Source: Phytopseudomonas dryadis (GTDB lineage Bacteria > Pseudomonadota > Gammaproteobacteria > Pseudomonadales > Pseudomonadaceae). Taken from it: DNA of 64,000 nucleotides. The DNA lies in NCBI RefSeq assembly GCF_004327355.1, contig NZ_QJUM01000024.1, positions 36,431 to 100,430 on the forward strand. The letters run 5' to 3'. Positions 42,451-50,383 of this stretch are shown in pieces. Under the pieces are notes generated by a model. That model had not been told where the DNA came from, searched no databases, and was given only the letters and a program-made list of their open reading frames with translations. The stretch's first letter is position 1. Each line of letters opens with the position of its first letter. Position numbers and translations under genes: made by a program.

Positions 42451-43365
42451 GTGACCGACCTGCTCCTGGCCCTCTGGCCGCTGTTCGCCCTGATCGTTGG
42501 CGGCTACTGGCTGCGCCGCCAGGGCTTTCCCAATAGCGATTTCTGGCCCGGCGCCGAACGCCTCAACTACTTCATCCTGTTCCCGGCCCTGCTGTTCAAC
42601 AGCCTGGCCAGCGCGCCGCTGGACAACCCGCAACTGCCGCGCCTGGCCCTGGCTGTGCTGCTCGGCCTGGGTATCGCCTGGCTGGCATTGTTGCTCGTGC
42701 GCCGTCTGCGTGGTTGGCCGGCGGCGCGTTTCGGCGCCTTCAGCCAGGGCATTCTGCGCTTCAATACCTACCTGGGCCTGGCCGCGGTCGGCAGCCTGTT
42801 CGGCCAGCAGGGCCTGACCCTGGCCGCGTTGATGCTGGCGCTGATGGTGCCGGCGGTGAACGTGCTGTCGGTCTGGTCGCTGACCGCCGAACGCGGTGTC
42901 AGCGCCCGCGGCCTGCTGCTGCCGATCATCCGCAACCCGCTGATCCTGGCCTGCCTCGCCGGCGCCCTGGTCAACCTCGGTGGCCTGGGTTTGCCGGGGG
43001 GCAGCGACCGCCTGTTGAGCCTGCTCGCCGCCGCCAGCCTGCCACTGGGTCTGCTGTGCGTCGGCGCGGCGCTGAAACCGGAACAGCTGGGCGGCGAAGT
43101 TCCAGCCCTGGCCTGGAACAGCCTGCTGCGCCTGCTGCTGATGCCGCTGCTGGCCTTCGCTGTCGCTTATGCACTGCAGTTGCCAGCGATGGAGAGCACG
43201 GTGCTGGTGCTGTTCTTCGCCCTGCCCACGGCGCCGACGTCTTATGTGCTCACTCGCCAATTGGGTGGCGATGGAAATCTGATGGCCGGCATCATCACCC
43301 TGCAGCATCTGCTGGCCGCCGCTTCGCTGGTAGGGATGCTCTATCTACTGGAGCGCGCGCTCTAG
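42451..43365 (+). CDS. AEC-family permease (auxin efflux carrier-like)
   Basis: A 304-residue membrane protein from GTG 42451 behind GGGGA; the open frame upstream to 42283 is non-coding in character. It has about ten TM segments, with FPALLFNSLASAPL, FGAFSQGILRFNTYLGLAAVGSLFG and LFFALPTAPTSYVLTRQLGGD. Bacterial AEC/MleP proteins move malate, citrate-like or other carboxylates, but the substrate here is unknown. Its stop is followed by a small CCATGA/TCATGG hairpin. Confidence 0.87.
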   Translation: MTDLLLALWPLFALIVGGYWLRRQGFPNSDFWPGAERLNYFILFPALLFNSLASAPLDNPQLPRLALAVLLGLGIAWLALLLVRRLRGWPAARFGAFSQGILRFNTYLGLAAVGSLFGQQGLTLAALMLALMVPAVNVLSVWSLTAERGVSARGLLLPIIRNPLILACLAGALVNLGGLGLPGGSDRLLSLLAAASLPLGLLCVGAALKPEQLGGEVPALAWNSLLRLLLMPLLAFAVAYALQLPAMESTVLVLFFALPTAPTSYVLTRQLGGDGNLMAGIITLQHLLAAASLVGMLYLLERAL

Positions 43366-43418
43366 AACCTGTCCATGATCTTTCATGGTATTTAGGCAGC
43401 AAAAAGGCGATAGCGGCC

Positions 43419-43467
43419 GTAGGATGGGTGAAACCCATCGGCAATTGATGGGTTTCACCCATCCTAC
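43419..43467. repeat. GTAGGATGGG-family palindromic element
   Basis: Two perfectly complementary 21-base arms (43419-43439 and 43447-43467), beginning GTAGGATGGGTGAAACCC and ending CATCCTAC, with a seven-base spacer. The same element occurs at 51433-51482 and, as a variant, at 53471-53520. It lies 50 bases after the AEC gene and could form a very stable RNA hairpin. Confidence 0.88.
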
Positions 43468-43791
43468 AGGCTGCCTCGCTTCTAGCTTGAAGCTTGTGGC
43501 TTGCAGCTCAATGGCCGCTTGCGCCTTGTAGCAACCCACGCATGTCGTTCATCCCTGAGCGTCTCAGGGCCTCCTACGACCGCGCTGGAGCCCGCGTCCG
43601 GCACGGGTTTCAAAGCCGGCGCCGGTTCTCCGCGTCACCTCATGGCTCGAACGATTACCTCCATTTGGCGAAAGCTGGCTGAAAGCTTGGTGCTCTAGCA
43701 TCCGCCCATTGACCGACGAAGACCGGTCGCCGAGTCGTAGCCCATTCCTGGCCTGCGGCTGTCATCGACAAGAACAAAACAGGTGATTGCC
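43468..43791. other. Intergenic region upstream of the citrate transporter
   Basis: Contains GCTTGAAGCTTGTGGCTTGCAGCT (split motif about 43486-43508; both halves recur in inverted form near 51283-51307), otherwise no recognisable feature. Short frames here have no family resemblance. The promoter of the CitMHS gene should lie in the last about 100 bases. Confidence 0.3.
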
Positions 43792-43848
43792 ATGTTCCGC
43801 ACCCGCTTCCCACGCCTGCTCCGCCCCCTCCGTTCGTCTCGTCGCTAA
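43792..43848 (+). CDS. Candidate Arg-rich leader peptide upstream of citrate transporter
   Basis: ATG 43792, preceded by AGGTG at proper spacing, opens an 18-residue peptide MFRTRFPRLLRPLRSSRR ending TAA. Seven of 18 residues are Arg and two are Pro-containing turns. It ends 49 bases before the CitMHS start, so it could regulate the transporter by translation attenuation. No homologue is claimed and chance cannot be excluded. Confidence 0.4.
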   Translation: MFRTRFPRLLRPLRSSRR

Positions 43849-43897
43849 CGCCGATCGCCTTTTCGCACCGTAGCCGAATCACGTCCGGAGCATCTCC

Positions 43898-45202
43898 ATG
43901 CTGACTTTCCTTGGCTTTGCCATGGTTTCGACTTTCATGTTCCTGATCATGAGCAAACGCCTGTCGGCGCTCATCGCTCTGATCATCATCCCGATCATTT
44001 TCGCCCTGATCGGTGGCTTCGCCACCCAGATCGGCCCGATGATGCTCGAAGGCATCAGCAAGCTCGCGCCGACCGGCGTGATGCTGATGTTCGCCATCCT
44101 CTATTTCGCCATCATGATCGACTCGGGTCTGTTCGATCCGCCCGTGCGACTGATCCTCAAGCTGGTCAAGGGTGACCCGCTGAAGGTCGCTGTCGGCACC
44201 GTGGCGCTGGCGCTGATCGTCTCCCTCGACGGTGACGGTTCGACCACCTACATGATCTGCGTCGGCGCCATGTTGCCGCTTTACAGCCGCCTGAAGATGA
44301 GCCCGACCCTCATGGCCGGCCTGATCATCATGGCCGGCGGCATCATGAACCTGACCCCGTGGGGCGGCCCGACCGCTCGCGCTGCCAGCGCCCTGCACGT
44401 CGATCCGTCGGATGTGTTCGTGCCGATGATTCCGTCCATGGTGCTCGGCGCGCTCGTGCTGTTCGGCGTCGCCTATCTTTACGGCCTGCGTGAGCGCAAG
44501 CGTCTGGGCGTTCTGCAACTGCCGGACGATCGGACTGGCCAGGAAGACATCAGCGTCTCGCAGTTCCCCGAGGCCCGTCGCCCCAAGCTGATCCTGATCA
44601 ACGCCGCCCTCACCGTGATCCTGATGACCACGCTGATCGCCGGCCTGCTGCCGATGCCGGTGCTGTTCATGATCGCCTTCAGTATCGCCATGATCATCAA
44701 CTACCCCTGCCTGCAACAGCAGAAGGATCGCATCGCCGCTCACGCGGGCAACGTGCTGGCGGTCGTCGGCCTGATCTTCGCGGCGGGCATCTTCACCGGC
44801 ATTCTGAGCGGCACCGGCATGGTCGACGCCATGTCCAAGAGCCTGCTGGCGGTCATCCCTGAGACCTTCGGCCCGTACCTGGCAGTGATCACCGCGCTGG
44901 TGAGCCTGCCGTTCACCTTCTTCATGTCCAACGATGCCTTCTACTACGGCATCCTGCCGGTCCTCAACGAAGCCGCTTCCAACTACGGCATCAGCCCGGT
45001 GGAAATGGCTCGCGCCTCGATCATCGGCCAGCCCGTGCACCTGCTCAGCCCGCTGGTACCTTCGACCTACCTGCTGATCGGCCTGGCGAAGATCGAGTTC
45101 GGCGACCTGCAACGCTTCACCCTGAAGTGGGCGGCACTGCTGTGCATGACCATCCTGGTCGTGGCGCTGGTACTGGGTGTATTTCCGCTATTCGGTAGCT
45201 GA
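43898..45202 (+). CDS. CitMHS-family citrate/metal transporter
   Basis: A 434-residue transporter with about 11-12 hydrophobic segments. Family blocks are LALIVSLDGDGSTTYMICVGAMLPLYSRLKMSP, GGIMNLTPWGGPTARAASALHVDPSDVFVPMIPSM and TGMVDAMSKSLLAVIPETFGPYLAVITALVSLPFTFFMSNDAFYYGILPVL. CitMHS proteins take up citrate as a metal complex with H+. Since achromobactin is built on citrate, supply of precursor is conceivable, but nothing in the sequence links the two. RBS GGAGC near 43888-43892. Confidence 0.92.
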   Translation: MLTFLGFAMVSTFMFLIMSKRLSALIALIIIPIIFALIGGFATQIGPMMLEGISKLAPTGVMLMFAILYFAIMIDSGLFDPPVRLILKLVKGDPLKVAVGTVALALIVSLDGDGSTTYMICVGAMLPLYSRLKMSPTLMAGLIIMAGGIMNLTPWGGPTARAASALHVDPSDVFVPMIPSMVLGALVLFGVAYLYGLRERKRLGVLQLPDDRTGQEDISVSQFPEARRPKLILINAALTVILMTTLIAGLLPMPVLFMIAFSIAMIINYPCLQQQKDRIAAHAGNVLAVVGLIFAAGIFTGILSGTGMVDAMSKSLLAVIPETFGPYLAVITALVSLPFTFFMSNDAFYYGILPVLNEAASNYGISPVEMARASIIGQPVHLLSPLVPSTYLLIGLAKIEFGDLQRFTLKWAALLCMTILVVALVLGVFPLFGS

Positions 45203-45230
45203 TCCGTACACATTTTGACGAAATCTTCAC

Positions 45231-45280
45231 ACGACTGGCGCTAGGATTCGGCACCCTGGCCGCGTTCTCGCGCCAGTCGT
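45231..45280. promoter_or_regulatory. Long inverted repeat upstream of terC-like gene
   Basis: ACGACTGGCGC (45231-45241) and GCGCCAGTCGT (45270-45280) are perfect 11-base complements around 28 bases, in the 103-base gap before the TerC-family gene. It could be the terminator of the citrate transporter or a 5'-UTR stem of the terC mRNA. It lacks a T-run and I do not see the yybP-ykoY manganese riboswitch core. Confidence 0.45.
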
Positions 45281-45305
45281 CCAATTACTCGCAAGGAACC
45301 TCTTA

Positions 45306-46079
45306 ATGGAATGGCTGACCAACCCGGAAATCTGGGTTGCCTTCTTGACCCTGACTGCCCTGGAAATCGTCCTGGGCATCGACAACATCATCATGATCGC
45401 CATTCTGGTCGGGCGCATGCCGCCCCACCTGCAAGCCCGCACGCGCTTCTTCGGCCTGGCCCTGGCCATGGTCACGCGCATCCTGCTGCTGCTCTCGATC
45501 ACCTGGATCATGCGCCTGACCAACGACCTGTTCCATATCTTCGACCAGGGCATTTCCGGGCGTGACCTGATCCTGTTCTTCGGTGGCCTGTTCCTGCTGT
45601 GGAAGAGCAGCAGCGAGATCTACCACGGCCTGGAAGGCGAAGAGGAAAGCGCCGACGAACCCAAGGGCGCGGCCAAGCACTTCATCGGCACCATCATCCA
45701 GATCGCCATCATCGACATCGTGTTCTCCCTGGACTCGGTGATCACCGCCGTCGGCATGGTCTCCCACGTGCCGGTGATGGTCGCCGCGATCATCGTCGCC
45801 GTCCTGGTGATGATGCTCTGCGCCGGCGCCATCAGCGACTTCATCGACAAGCACCCGAGCCTGAAGATGCTGGCCCTGTCGTTCCTCATCGTGGTCGGTA
45901 CCGTACTGATCGCCGAAAGCTTCGAAGTCCACGTGCCGAAAGGCTACGTCTACTTCGCCATGGCCTTCTCCCTGGGCGTGGAAGCGCTGAACATCCGCAT
46001 GCGCACCGCGCGGCGCAAGAAGCAGGGCGAAGCGGAAACCGCGCCGGTCAAACTGCGCAAGGGCATGCCCGGGCAGTAA
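45306..46079 (+). CDS. TerC-family integral membrane protein
   Basis: A 257-residue membrane protein with about seven TM segments and the two TerC signatures LEIVLGIDNIIMI and IDIVFSLDSVITAVG, whose acidic residues lie in the membrane and are thought to bind metal. TerC-type proteins (Alx, YceF) are associated with manganese export or metallation of exported enzymes. The C-terminus is Lys/Arg-rich. RBS AAGGAACC upstream. A clear intrinsic terminator follows. Confidence 0.92.
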   Translation: MEWLTNPEIWVAFLTLTALEIVLGIDNIIMIAILVGRMPPHLQARTRFFGLALAMVTRILLLLSITWIMRLTNDLFHIFDQGISGRDLILFFGGLFLLWKSSSEIYHGLEGEEESADEPKGAAKHFIGTIIQIAIIDIVFSLDSVITAVGMVSHVPVMVAAIIVAVLVMMLCAGAISDFIDKHPSLKMLALSFLIVVGTVLIAESFEVHVPKGYVYFAMAFSLGVEALNIRMRTARRKKQGEAETAPVKLRKGMPGQ

Positions 46080-46102
46080 GCACGGGTCGACGCCAAACGA
46101 GA

Positions 46103-46128
46103 ACGGGGCCTGCGATGGCCCCGTTTTT
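46103..46128 (+). terminator. Intrinsic terminator after terC-like gene
   Basis: ACGGGGCC (46103-46110) pairs with GGCCCCGT (46117-46124) around a six-base loop, followed by TTTTT (46124-46128). This is a canonical Rho-independent terminator on the plus strand. It sits 24 bases after the stop and 42 before the convergent OmpA-fusion stop. Confidence 0.9.
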
Positions 46129-46169
46129 CGTTCAGCGAGCCACCGAGCCATGGCCCGGCGACAACGCAT

Positions 46170-47840
46170 TCACTCCAGGGTGAACCACTGCACCTCGACG
46201 CGGCGGTTCTGTTCGCTGTCCTGGCTGACCGGCTCTTCCCAGCCACGGCCGACCAGCTCGATGCGGTCCTGCTCGATGCCGGGGTGACGCTTGAGCAGCG
46301 CGGCCTTCACCGCCTGGGCGCGCTGGCGCGACAGCTCCATGGACTTCAGCGCCATGCGCTGCACCAGCGCCGGGCCGCCCTGGCGCTCGAACTCCGGCAC
46401 CATGGCGTTATCCACATGGCCGCGCAGCAGCACCACCGACCCGGGGCTGACCTGGAGGAACTTGCGGATGGTGTCCAGGTAGCCCTGGTTTTCCGTGGCG
46501 TCGTTGTCCAGCTCGGCGGAGTTCGGCTCGAAGAAGAAGCGGATGTCCTTGCTCAGCAGGGCATCGCCTTCCAGCGCCACCTTGCCGCTGGTGCGGATCG
46601 GCGCGATGGATACCGTCTGGCCCTTGAACAGGCCTTCGGCCTGCAGGTCCTTGAGGTATTGCAGGTCGGCGAAACGCTCCGGGTCGGCCGGGTTGCGGAT
46701 CACCGCGCCGTAGGCCAGCACCGACGACTGGAAGATGCCCTGGAAGGAGCCCGCCGAGTCGATGCTGCCGTCGAAGAACGCCAGGTTCTCCGGCAGGTTG
46801 CTCAGGTGCACCTTGCTCAGTTCCTCGAGGGTTTCCTGCTCGCTCCAGCCAAAGGCCTTGGCCACCACGGGGGCGTGTGCCCGCGGTTCTTCGCGCAGCT
46901 GGCGGTTGCCTTCGAGCAGGCCATGCACCAGGCCTTTGACCACCTCGGGATGGGTCTGGGCGAAGCCCTTGTTGAACACCAGGATGTCGGCGACCACCAG
47001 CAGGTTGCGGTTGGACACCAGCATCTTCGCCGCCCCGGCGGAATCCCTGACCACCTGATCGGTGCGTGGCGACCAGCCGACGCAGCCGTTCAGGCGCTTG
47101 TCGCCGCCCAGTTCGGCGGCGTAGGCATCGCAGCCCTGGAAGGCATCTTCATAGAACACCAGGCCCAGCTCGTTCGGCGCCGGGCGGCTGTCCAGGTCGC
47201 GCAGCACCTTGACCGGCACGCCGGCCTCGGAGGCCAGGTAGCGGATGAAGAACTCGCTTTCGTTGAACTGGGTGCCGGCCAGCACCTTGCCCTTGAGCTG
47301 GTTGATGCTGGCGATGCTGCTGTCGACCACCACCTGGTCGGCACCGCGGGAGAAGCCGATCTGTGCCGGCACCGTGACCTCGAACTGTCGGCCGAGCACG
47401 GCCAGCACATCGGTGGTGGTGGCCACCGCGGCCAGTTGTCCGGCGTTCAGCGCCGACCATTCCTCGCTCTCGCCGGTGCTCAGGCGCAGCTGGAAGCCGT
47501 ACTGCTTGGCGAACAGCGAATCCGGATTGGGGGCAAGGCCGCCGTTGGCCAGGATCAGGCCGCCGTAGCCGGCGTACTCGCTGATGTCCACGTCGATGAT
47601 GTTGTTCTTCATCTCGTAGGGCGCGGCGGACTGCAGCGTCGGCGTCCCGACCACCGGCTCGCTCGGCTGCGGCACGCCGCTGCCGGTGATCGTCGCCAGC
47701 GGGTTGCCGCCGCCCGGCAGCGAATCCTTCGTCAGCAGCCAGCCGCCCAGGCCGATCAGGCCGAGCACCAGCACGGCGGTCAGCAGCTTGCCGGCGACGC
47801 TACCGCGCTGCCGCCCTGCCCAGAGTGTCGAATGCATCAC
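46170..47840 (-). CDS. Inner-membrane-anchored substrate-binding-protein/OmpA fusion
   Basis: A 556-residue protein. An uncleaved-looking TM anchor (KLLTAVLVLGLIGLGGWLL, about 18-36) is followed by an NMT1/SsuA-type periplasmic binding domain (about 80-400: VATTTDVLAVLGRQFEV, ADQVVVDSSIASINQLKGKVLAG, NELGLVFYEDAFQGCDAYAAELGG). The C-terminal OmpA domain (about 430-556) has LSKDIRFFFEPNSAELDND, VVLLRGHVDN and LVGRGWEEPVS. OmpA domains bind peptidoglycan, while the binding domain suggests ligand sensing rather than transport, since no ABC permease is encoded nearby. Last gene of the pspA-AAA operon, 42 bases after the coiled-coil membrane protein. Confidence 0.85.
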   Translation of the reverse strand: MMHSTLWAGRQRGSVAGKLLTAVLVLGLIGLGGWLLTKDSLPGGGNPLATITGSGVPQPSEPVVGTPTLQSAAPYEMKNNIIDVDISEYAGYGGLILANGGLAPNPDSLFAKQYGFQLRLSTGESEEWSALNAGQLAAVATTTDVLAVLGRQFEVTVPAQIGFSRGADQVVVDSSIASINQLKGKVLAGTQFNESEFFIRYLASEAGVPVKVLRDLDSRPAPNELGLVFYEDAFQGCDAYAAELGGDKRLNGCVGWSPRTDQVVRDSAGAAKMLVSNRNLLVVADILVFNKGFAQTHPEVVKGLVHGLLEGNRQLREEPRAHAPVVAKAFGWSEQETLEELSKVHLSNLPENLAFFDGSIDSAGSFQGIFQSSVLAYGAVIRNPADPERFADLQYLKDLQAEGLFKGQTVSIAPIRTSGKVALEGDALLSKDIRFFFEPNSAELDNDATENQGYLDTIRKFLQVSPGSVVLLRGHVDNAMVPEFERQGGPALVQRMALKSMELSRQRAQAVKAALLKRHPGIEQDRIELVGRGWEEPVSQDSEQNRRVEVQWFTLE

Positions 47841-47882
47841 ATGTCTCCCTGTGGTCGGCGGACCGACGCCCGCCCAATAGTG

Positions 47883-48731
47883 TCAGGCCGAATCGGCCGT
47901 GGCCGTTCGCTTGCCCTGCCCCTGCAGCACGTAGCGCGGCAGGCTGTGTTGTTCGTTGACTTCGAGCACGCCGATCAGGTCGCGCTGGCTGTTGAGCCAG
48001 GAGCTGGCCTCGGTGAAGGACGAGGTCAGCGCGTTGAGGGCGATGCCGATCTGCTCTTCGTCGGTGGCCAGCAGGGCCTGCTCGCGGATCAGGGCGACCT
48101 GCTGGTCGATGCGCTGCAGCTCGGCGTCGACGTGTTCCTTGCGCCGCAGGCCCTCGACGTGGGCGGCCTGGCGCGCGTCGATCACCTGTTTCTGCTGCTC
48201 GAGGCTGCGCCGCAGGTCGGCGCCGAGGTCGCTGGCGCCCAGGCGCCGGTCGATCTGGTCTTCCTGGCGCTGCAGCTCGGCGCTCTCGCGGGAGGCGGTG
48301 TCGACCACCACGGTCAGCGCCTGGCCGGCCACCAGCAGGCGCAGGTGCAACCACACCAGTTGCTCCAGGCTGGAGGCATGGGAAGCCATCAGCGGCGAGC
48401 GCGACAGCAGTTGCAGCACTTCGCGGGCACGGCCCTCGATGCGCTGCTGGCGCTGCCGCTGGCCATCGTCGAGCTGGCCGAGCATGTTCTCGTAGCGGGC
48501 GCCGCTGCTGTCGGCCGGCAGCCGACGCGCATCGACCCCACGACGAAAGCGTGCATTGCCCGAGAGCAGCGCCAGGTAGCCCAGCTCCAGGCCGGCGCCC
48601 AGCGCCCAGAAACCCGGGTTGAGCAGCGCGCCGAGCATGCCGAACGCCGCCAGGCCGAACCAGTTCAGCGGCACCGGCATGCCCAGCGCCCTGGCGTTGA
48701 ACGCGGCCCAGACGTAACCGAGCGCCTTCAT
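47883..48731 (-). CDS. Two-TM coiled-coil membrane protein of unknown function
   Basis: A 282-residue protein. The first 60 residues hold two hydrophobic segments (PVPLNWFGLAAFGMLGALL and GFWALGAGLELGYLALL), after which almost everything is charged, heptad-like helix (RQRQQRIEGRAREVLQLL, ESAELQRQEDQIDRRLGASDLGADLRRSLEQQKQ, RRKEHVDAELQRIDQQVALIREQALLA). I recognise no family. The start overlaps the AAA+ ATPase stop by four bases, so stoichiometric production with the ATPase is likely. It could be the membrane receptor that docks the ATPase or PspA. Confidence 0.8.
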   Translation of the reverse strand: MKALGYVWAAFNARALGMPVPLNWFGLAAFGMLGALLNPGFWALGAGLELGYLALLSGNARFRRGVDARRLPADSSGARYENMLGQLDDGQRQRQQRIEGRAREVLQLLSRSPLMASHASSLEQLVWLHLRLLVAGQALTVVVDTASRESAELQRQEDQIDRRLGASDLGADLRRSLEQQKQVIDARQAAHVEGLRRKEHVDAELQRIDQQVALIREQALLATDEEQIGIALNALTSSFTEASSWLNSQRDLIGVLEVNEQHSLPRYVLQGQGKRTATADSA

Positions 48732-50380
48732 GGCGCCTCCTGGCCGAGGCTGCGCAGGCTTTCCGGGACGAAGGCGATGTCGGTGGCTTCACGGATGGCG
48801 ATGGCCATCTGCAAGCGCAGCACCTGCTCCGAGACCGGCGGCTGATAGCCCTGCAGGCAGGCCTGCAGGGCGGCGATGGGCGCCATGGCCGCCGTCCGGA
48901 CCTGCCGATAGACCTTCACCGCCAGGGCCTCGGCCGCGCCGGGGGTGAGCAGCACCGGCAGCGCCAGGGCTTGCAGCGCTTCGCGCTCCAGCTCGAGGTC
49001 GAAGCGCCCGAGCATGGCCCCGAGCAGGCCGGCGCTTTCCGCGACCGTGGTGGTCGGCAGCAGCGGAATCTTGACGTCGACGCGACCGGGCCGCTTGAGG
49101 TCGACCTCGATCAGGTCCGGGCGTGAGGAGGCGAGCATCCAGATGACCTTGCCGCGGTTGTCGGCGGCGCCCATCTCCTGGGCGATCATCGAATAGATGC
49201 GCCCGGACAGGCCGCTGTCGCCGCTGCCGCCATCGCGCTTGCCGAGGGTCTGGTCGGCTTCGTCGATGAACACGATGCAGCGCCCCAGGCCGCGGATCAG
49301 GCGGAAGATCTTCTCCAGGTTGCCCTCGCTGGAGCCGACCCAGCGGTCGCGGAAGTTCTTCAGCTTGACCACCGGCACGCCGGCCTCGCCGGCCAGGCAT
49401 TCGACCAGGTAGGTCTTGCCGGTGCCGACCGGGCCGCACACGATGTAGCCCTTGGGCAGCGCACGCAGGTCGGCGGCCTGCCACAAGAGCATGTCCTGGC
49501 GCAGCCAGGTCTTCAGCGCGTCCTGGCCGTGGTAGTCGTCCAGGGTGCGCGCGGATTCGATGAATTCGACCAGCCCGGCGGCGTCGGCCTCGACCAGTTC
49601 CTTCTTGGCCTCGACCCAGTCGCGGGCGCCGAGCAGCCTGCCCTGGTGGGCGCGGCGCCGCACCAGGCTGGTCAGGGCGCTGAGGCTGACGCCGGCCAGG
49701 GCCTGCGCGGCCCCGCCCTCGTCGTCGGCGAACGCCGCCGGATGCTCGACGCGCAGTTGCGCCAGGCACCGTTCCAGGCTGGCCGCATCGGGCAGCGGAA
49801 CCTGGATGCGGTCGATGCGCGGGTTGTTGGCCACCAGAGGGTGCAGGTCGTTGAGGTTGTCGGCGATCAGCAGGCTGGCAAAGGCCATGTCGCTGAACGG
49901 CGGCTCGGCGGCCCAGTCGCGCACCAGGCTGGCCAGGCTCGCGGTGGCGAAATCGCCCTGCAGGCTGGCCGGCAGGAACAGGTCGGCGCCGCGCAGGATC
50001 ACCGCCACGTGTTCGTCGTCACCCCGGCCGAGGGCACGCAGGTTGGCGCGGTAGCGCAGGTAGCGGCTGATCAGTTCCACCGCTTCCTGGGGGCCGCGCG
50101 GCCAGGGCTGCACCTTTTCCGCCGCCGGCCACTGGGCGAAACGCTCGCTGCCGCGCAACAGGCTCAGGCCATTGCCCGGATCGAAGAGGAACACGATGTG
50201 GAAGGTGCCGAGCAGACGCGCTTCCAGGTAGCGGGTCAGGCTGACCAGACGGCCGTCGAGCGGAAAGCGGTCGGCGACGTTGCCATACAGCACGAACTGG
50301 CCGTGGGCGCCGCTTTCGTAGGCCAGGCGCAACTCATCGAGCCAGGCGGCCTCGCCGGGCTGGGAGCGATGCTCGGCCAT
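48728..50380 (-). CDS. AAA+ ATPase, Ycf46-like, with degenerate N-terminal ATPase module
   Basis: A 550-residue protein. Residues about 15-200 resemble a P-loop module that lacks Walker A, as in Ycf46-type proteins (GQFVLYGNVADRF at the start). Residues about 305-450 are an intact classical-AAA core: Walker A GPVGTGKT (316-323), Walker B CIVFIDEA (Asp373, Glu374), pore-like KNFRDRWVGSSEGN and arginine fingers in DLKRPGRVD (Arg430, Arg433). It lies three bases after pspA. AAA+ proteins remodel protein assemblies, and PspA belongs to the ESCRT-III superfamily, so an ESCRT-III/Vps4-like partnership is an attractive inference. Confidence 0.88.
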   Translation of the reverse strand: MAEHRSQPGEAAWLDELRLAYESGAHGQFVLYGNVADRFPLDGRLVSLTRYLEARLLGTFHIVFLFDPGNGLSLLRGSERFAQWPAAEKVQPWPRGPQEAVELISRYLRYRANLRALGRGDDEHVAVILRGADLFLPASLQGDFATASLASLVRDWAAEPPFSDMAFASLLIADNLNDLHPLVANNPRIDRIQVPLPDAASLERCLAQLRVEHPAAFADDEGGAAQALAGVSLSALTSLVRRRAHQGRLLGARDWVEAKKELVEADAAGLVEFIESARTLDDYHGQDALKTWLRQDMLLWQAADLRALPKGYIVCGPVGTGKTYLVECLAGEAGVPVVKLKNFRDRWVGSSEGNLEKIFRLIRGLGRCIVFIDEADQTLGKRDGGSGDSGLSGRIYSMIAQEMGAADNRGKVIWMLASSRPDLIEVDLKRPGRVDVKIPLLPTTTVAESAGLLGAMLGRFDLELEREALQALALPVLLTPGAAEALAVKVYRQVRTAAMAPIAALQACLQGYQPPVSEQVLRLQMAIAIREATDIAFVPESLRSLGQEAP

Positions 50381-50383
50381 GGC

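Noticed and set aside
43655..45112. A 485-codon minus-strand frame antisense to the CitMHS gene
   Set aside because: His/Asp/Gln-rich shadow of transmembrane codons; the plus-strand transporter is clear.
45203..45305. yybP-ykoY manganese riboswitch upstream of the terC-like gene
   Set aside because: TerC-family genes often have one, but I do not find the conserved core. Only a simple inverted repeat is present.
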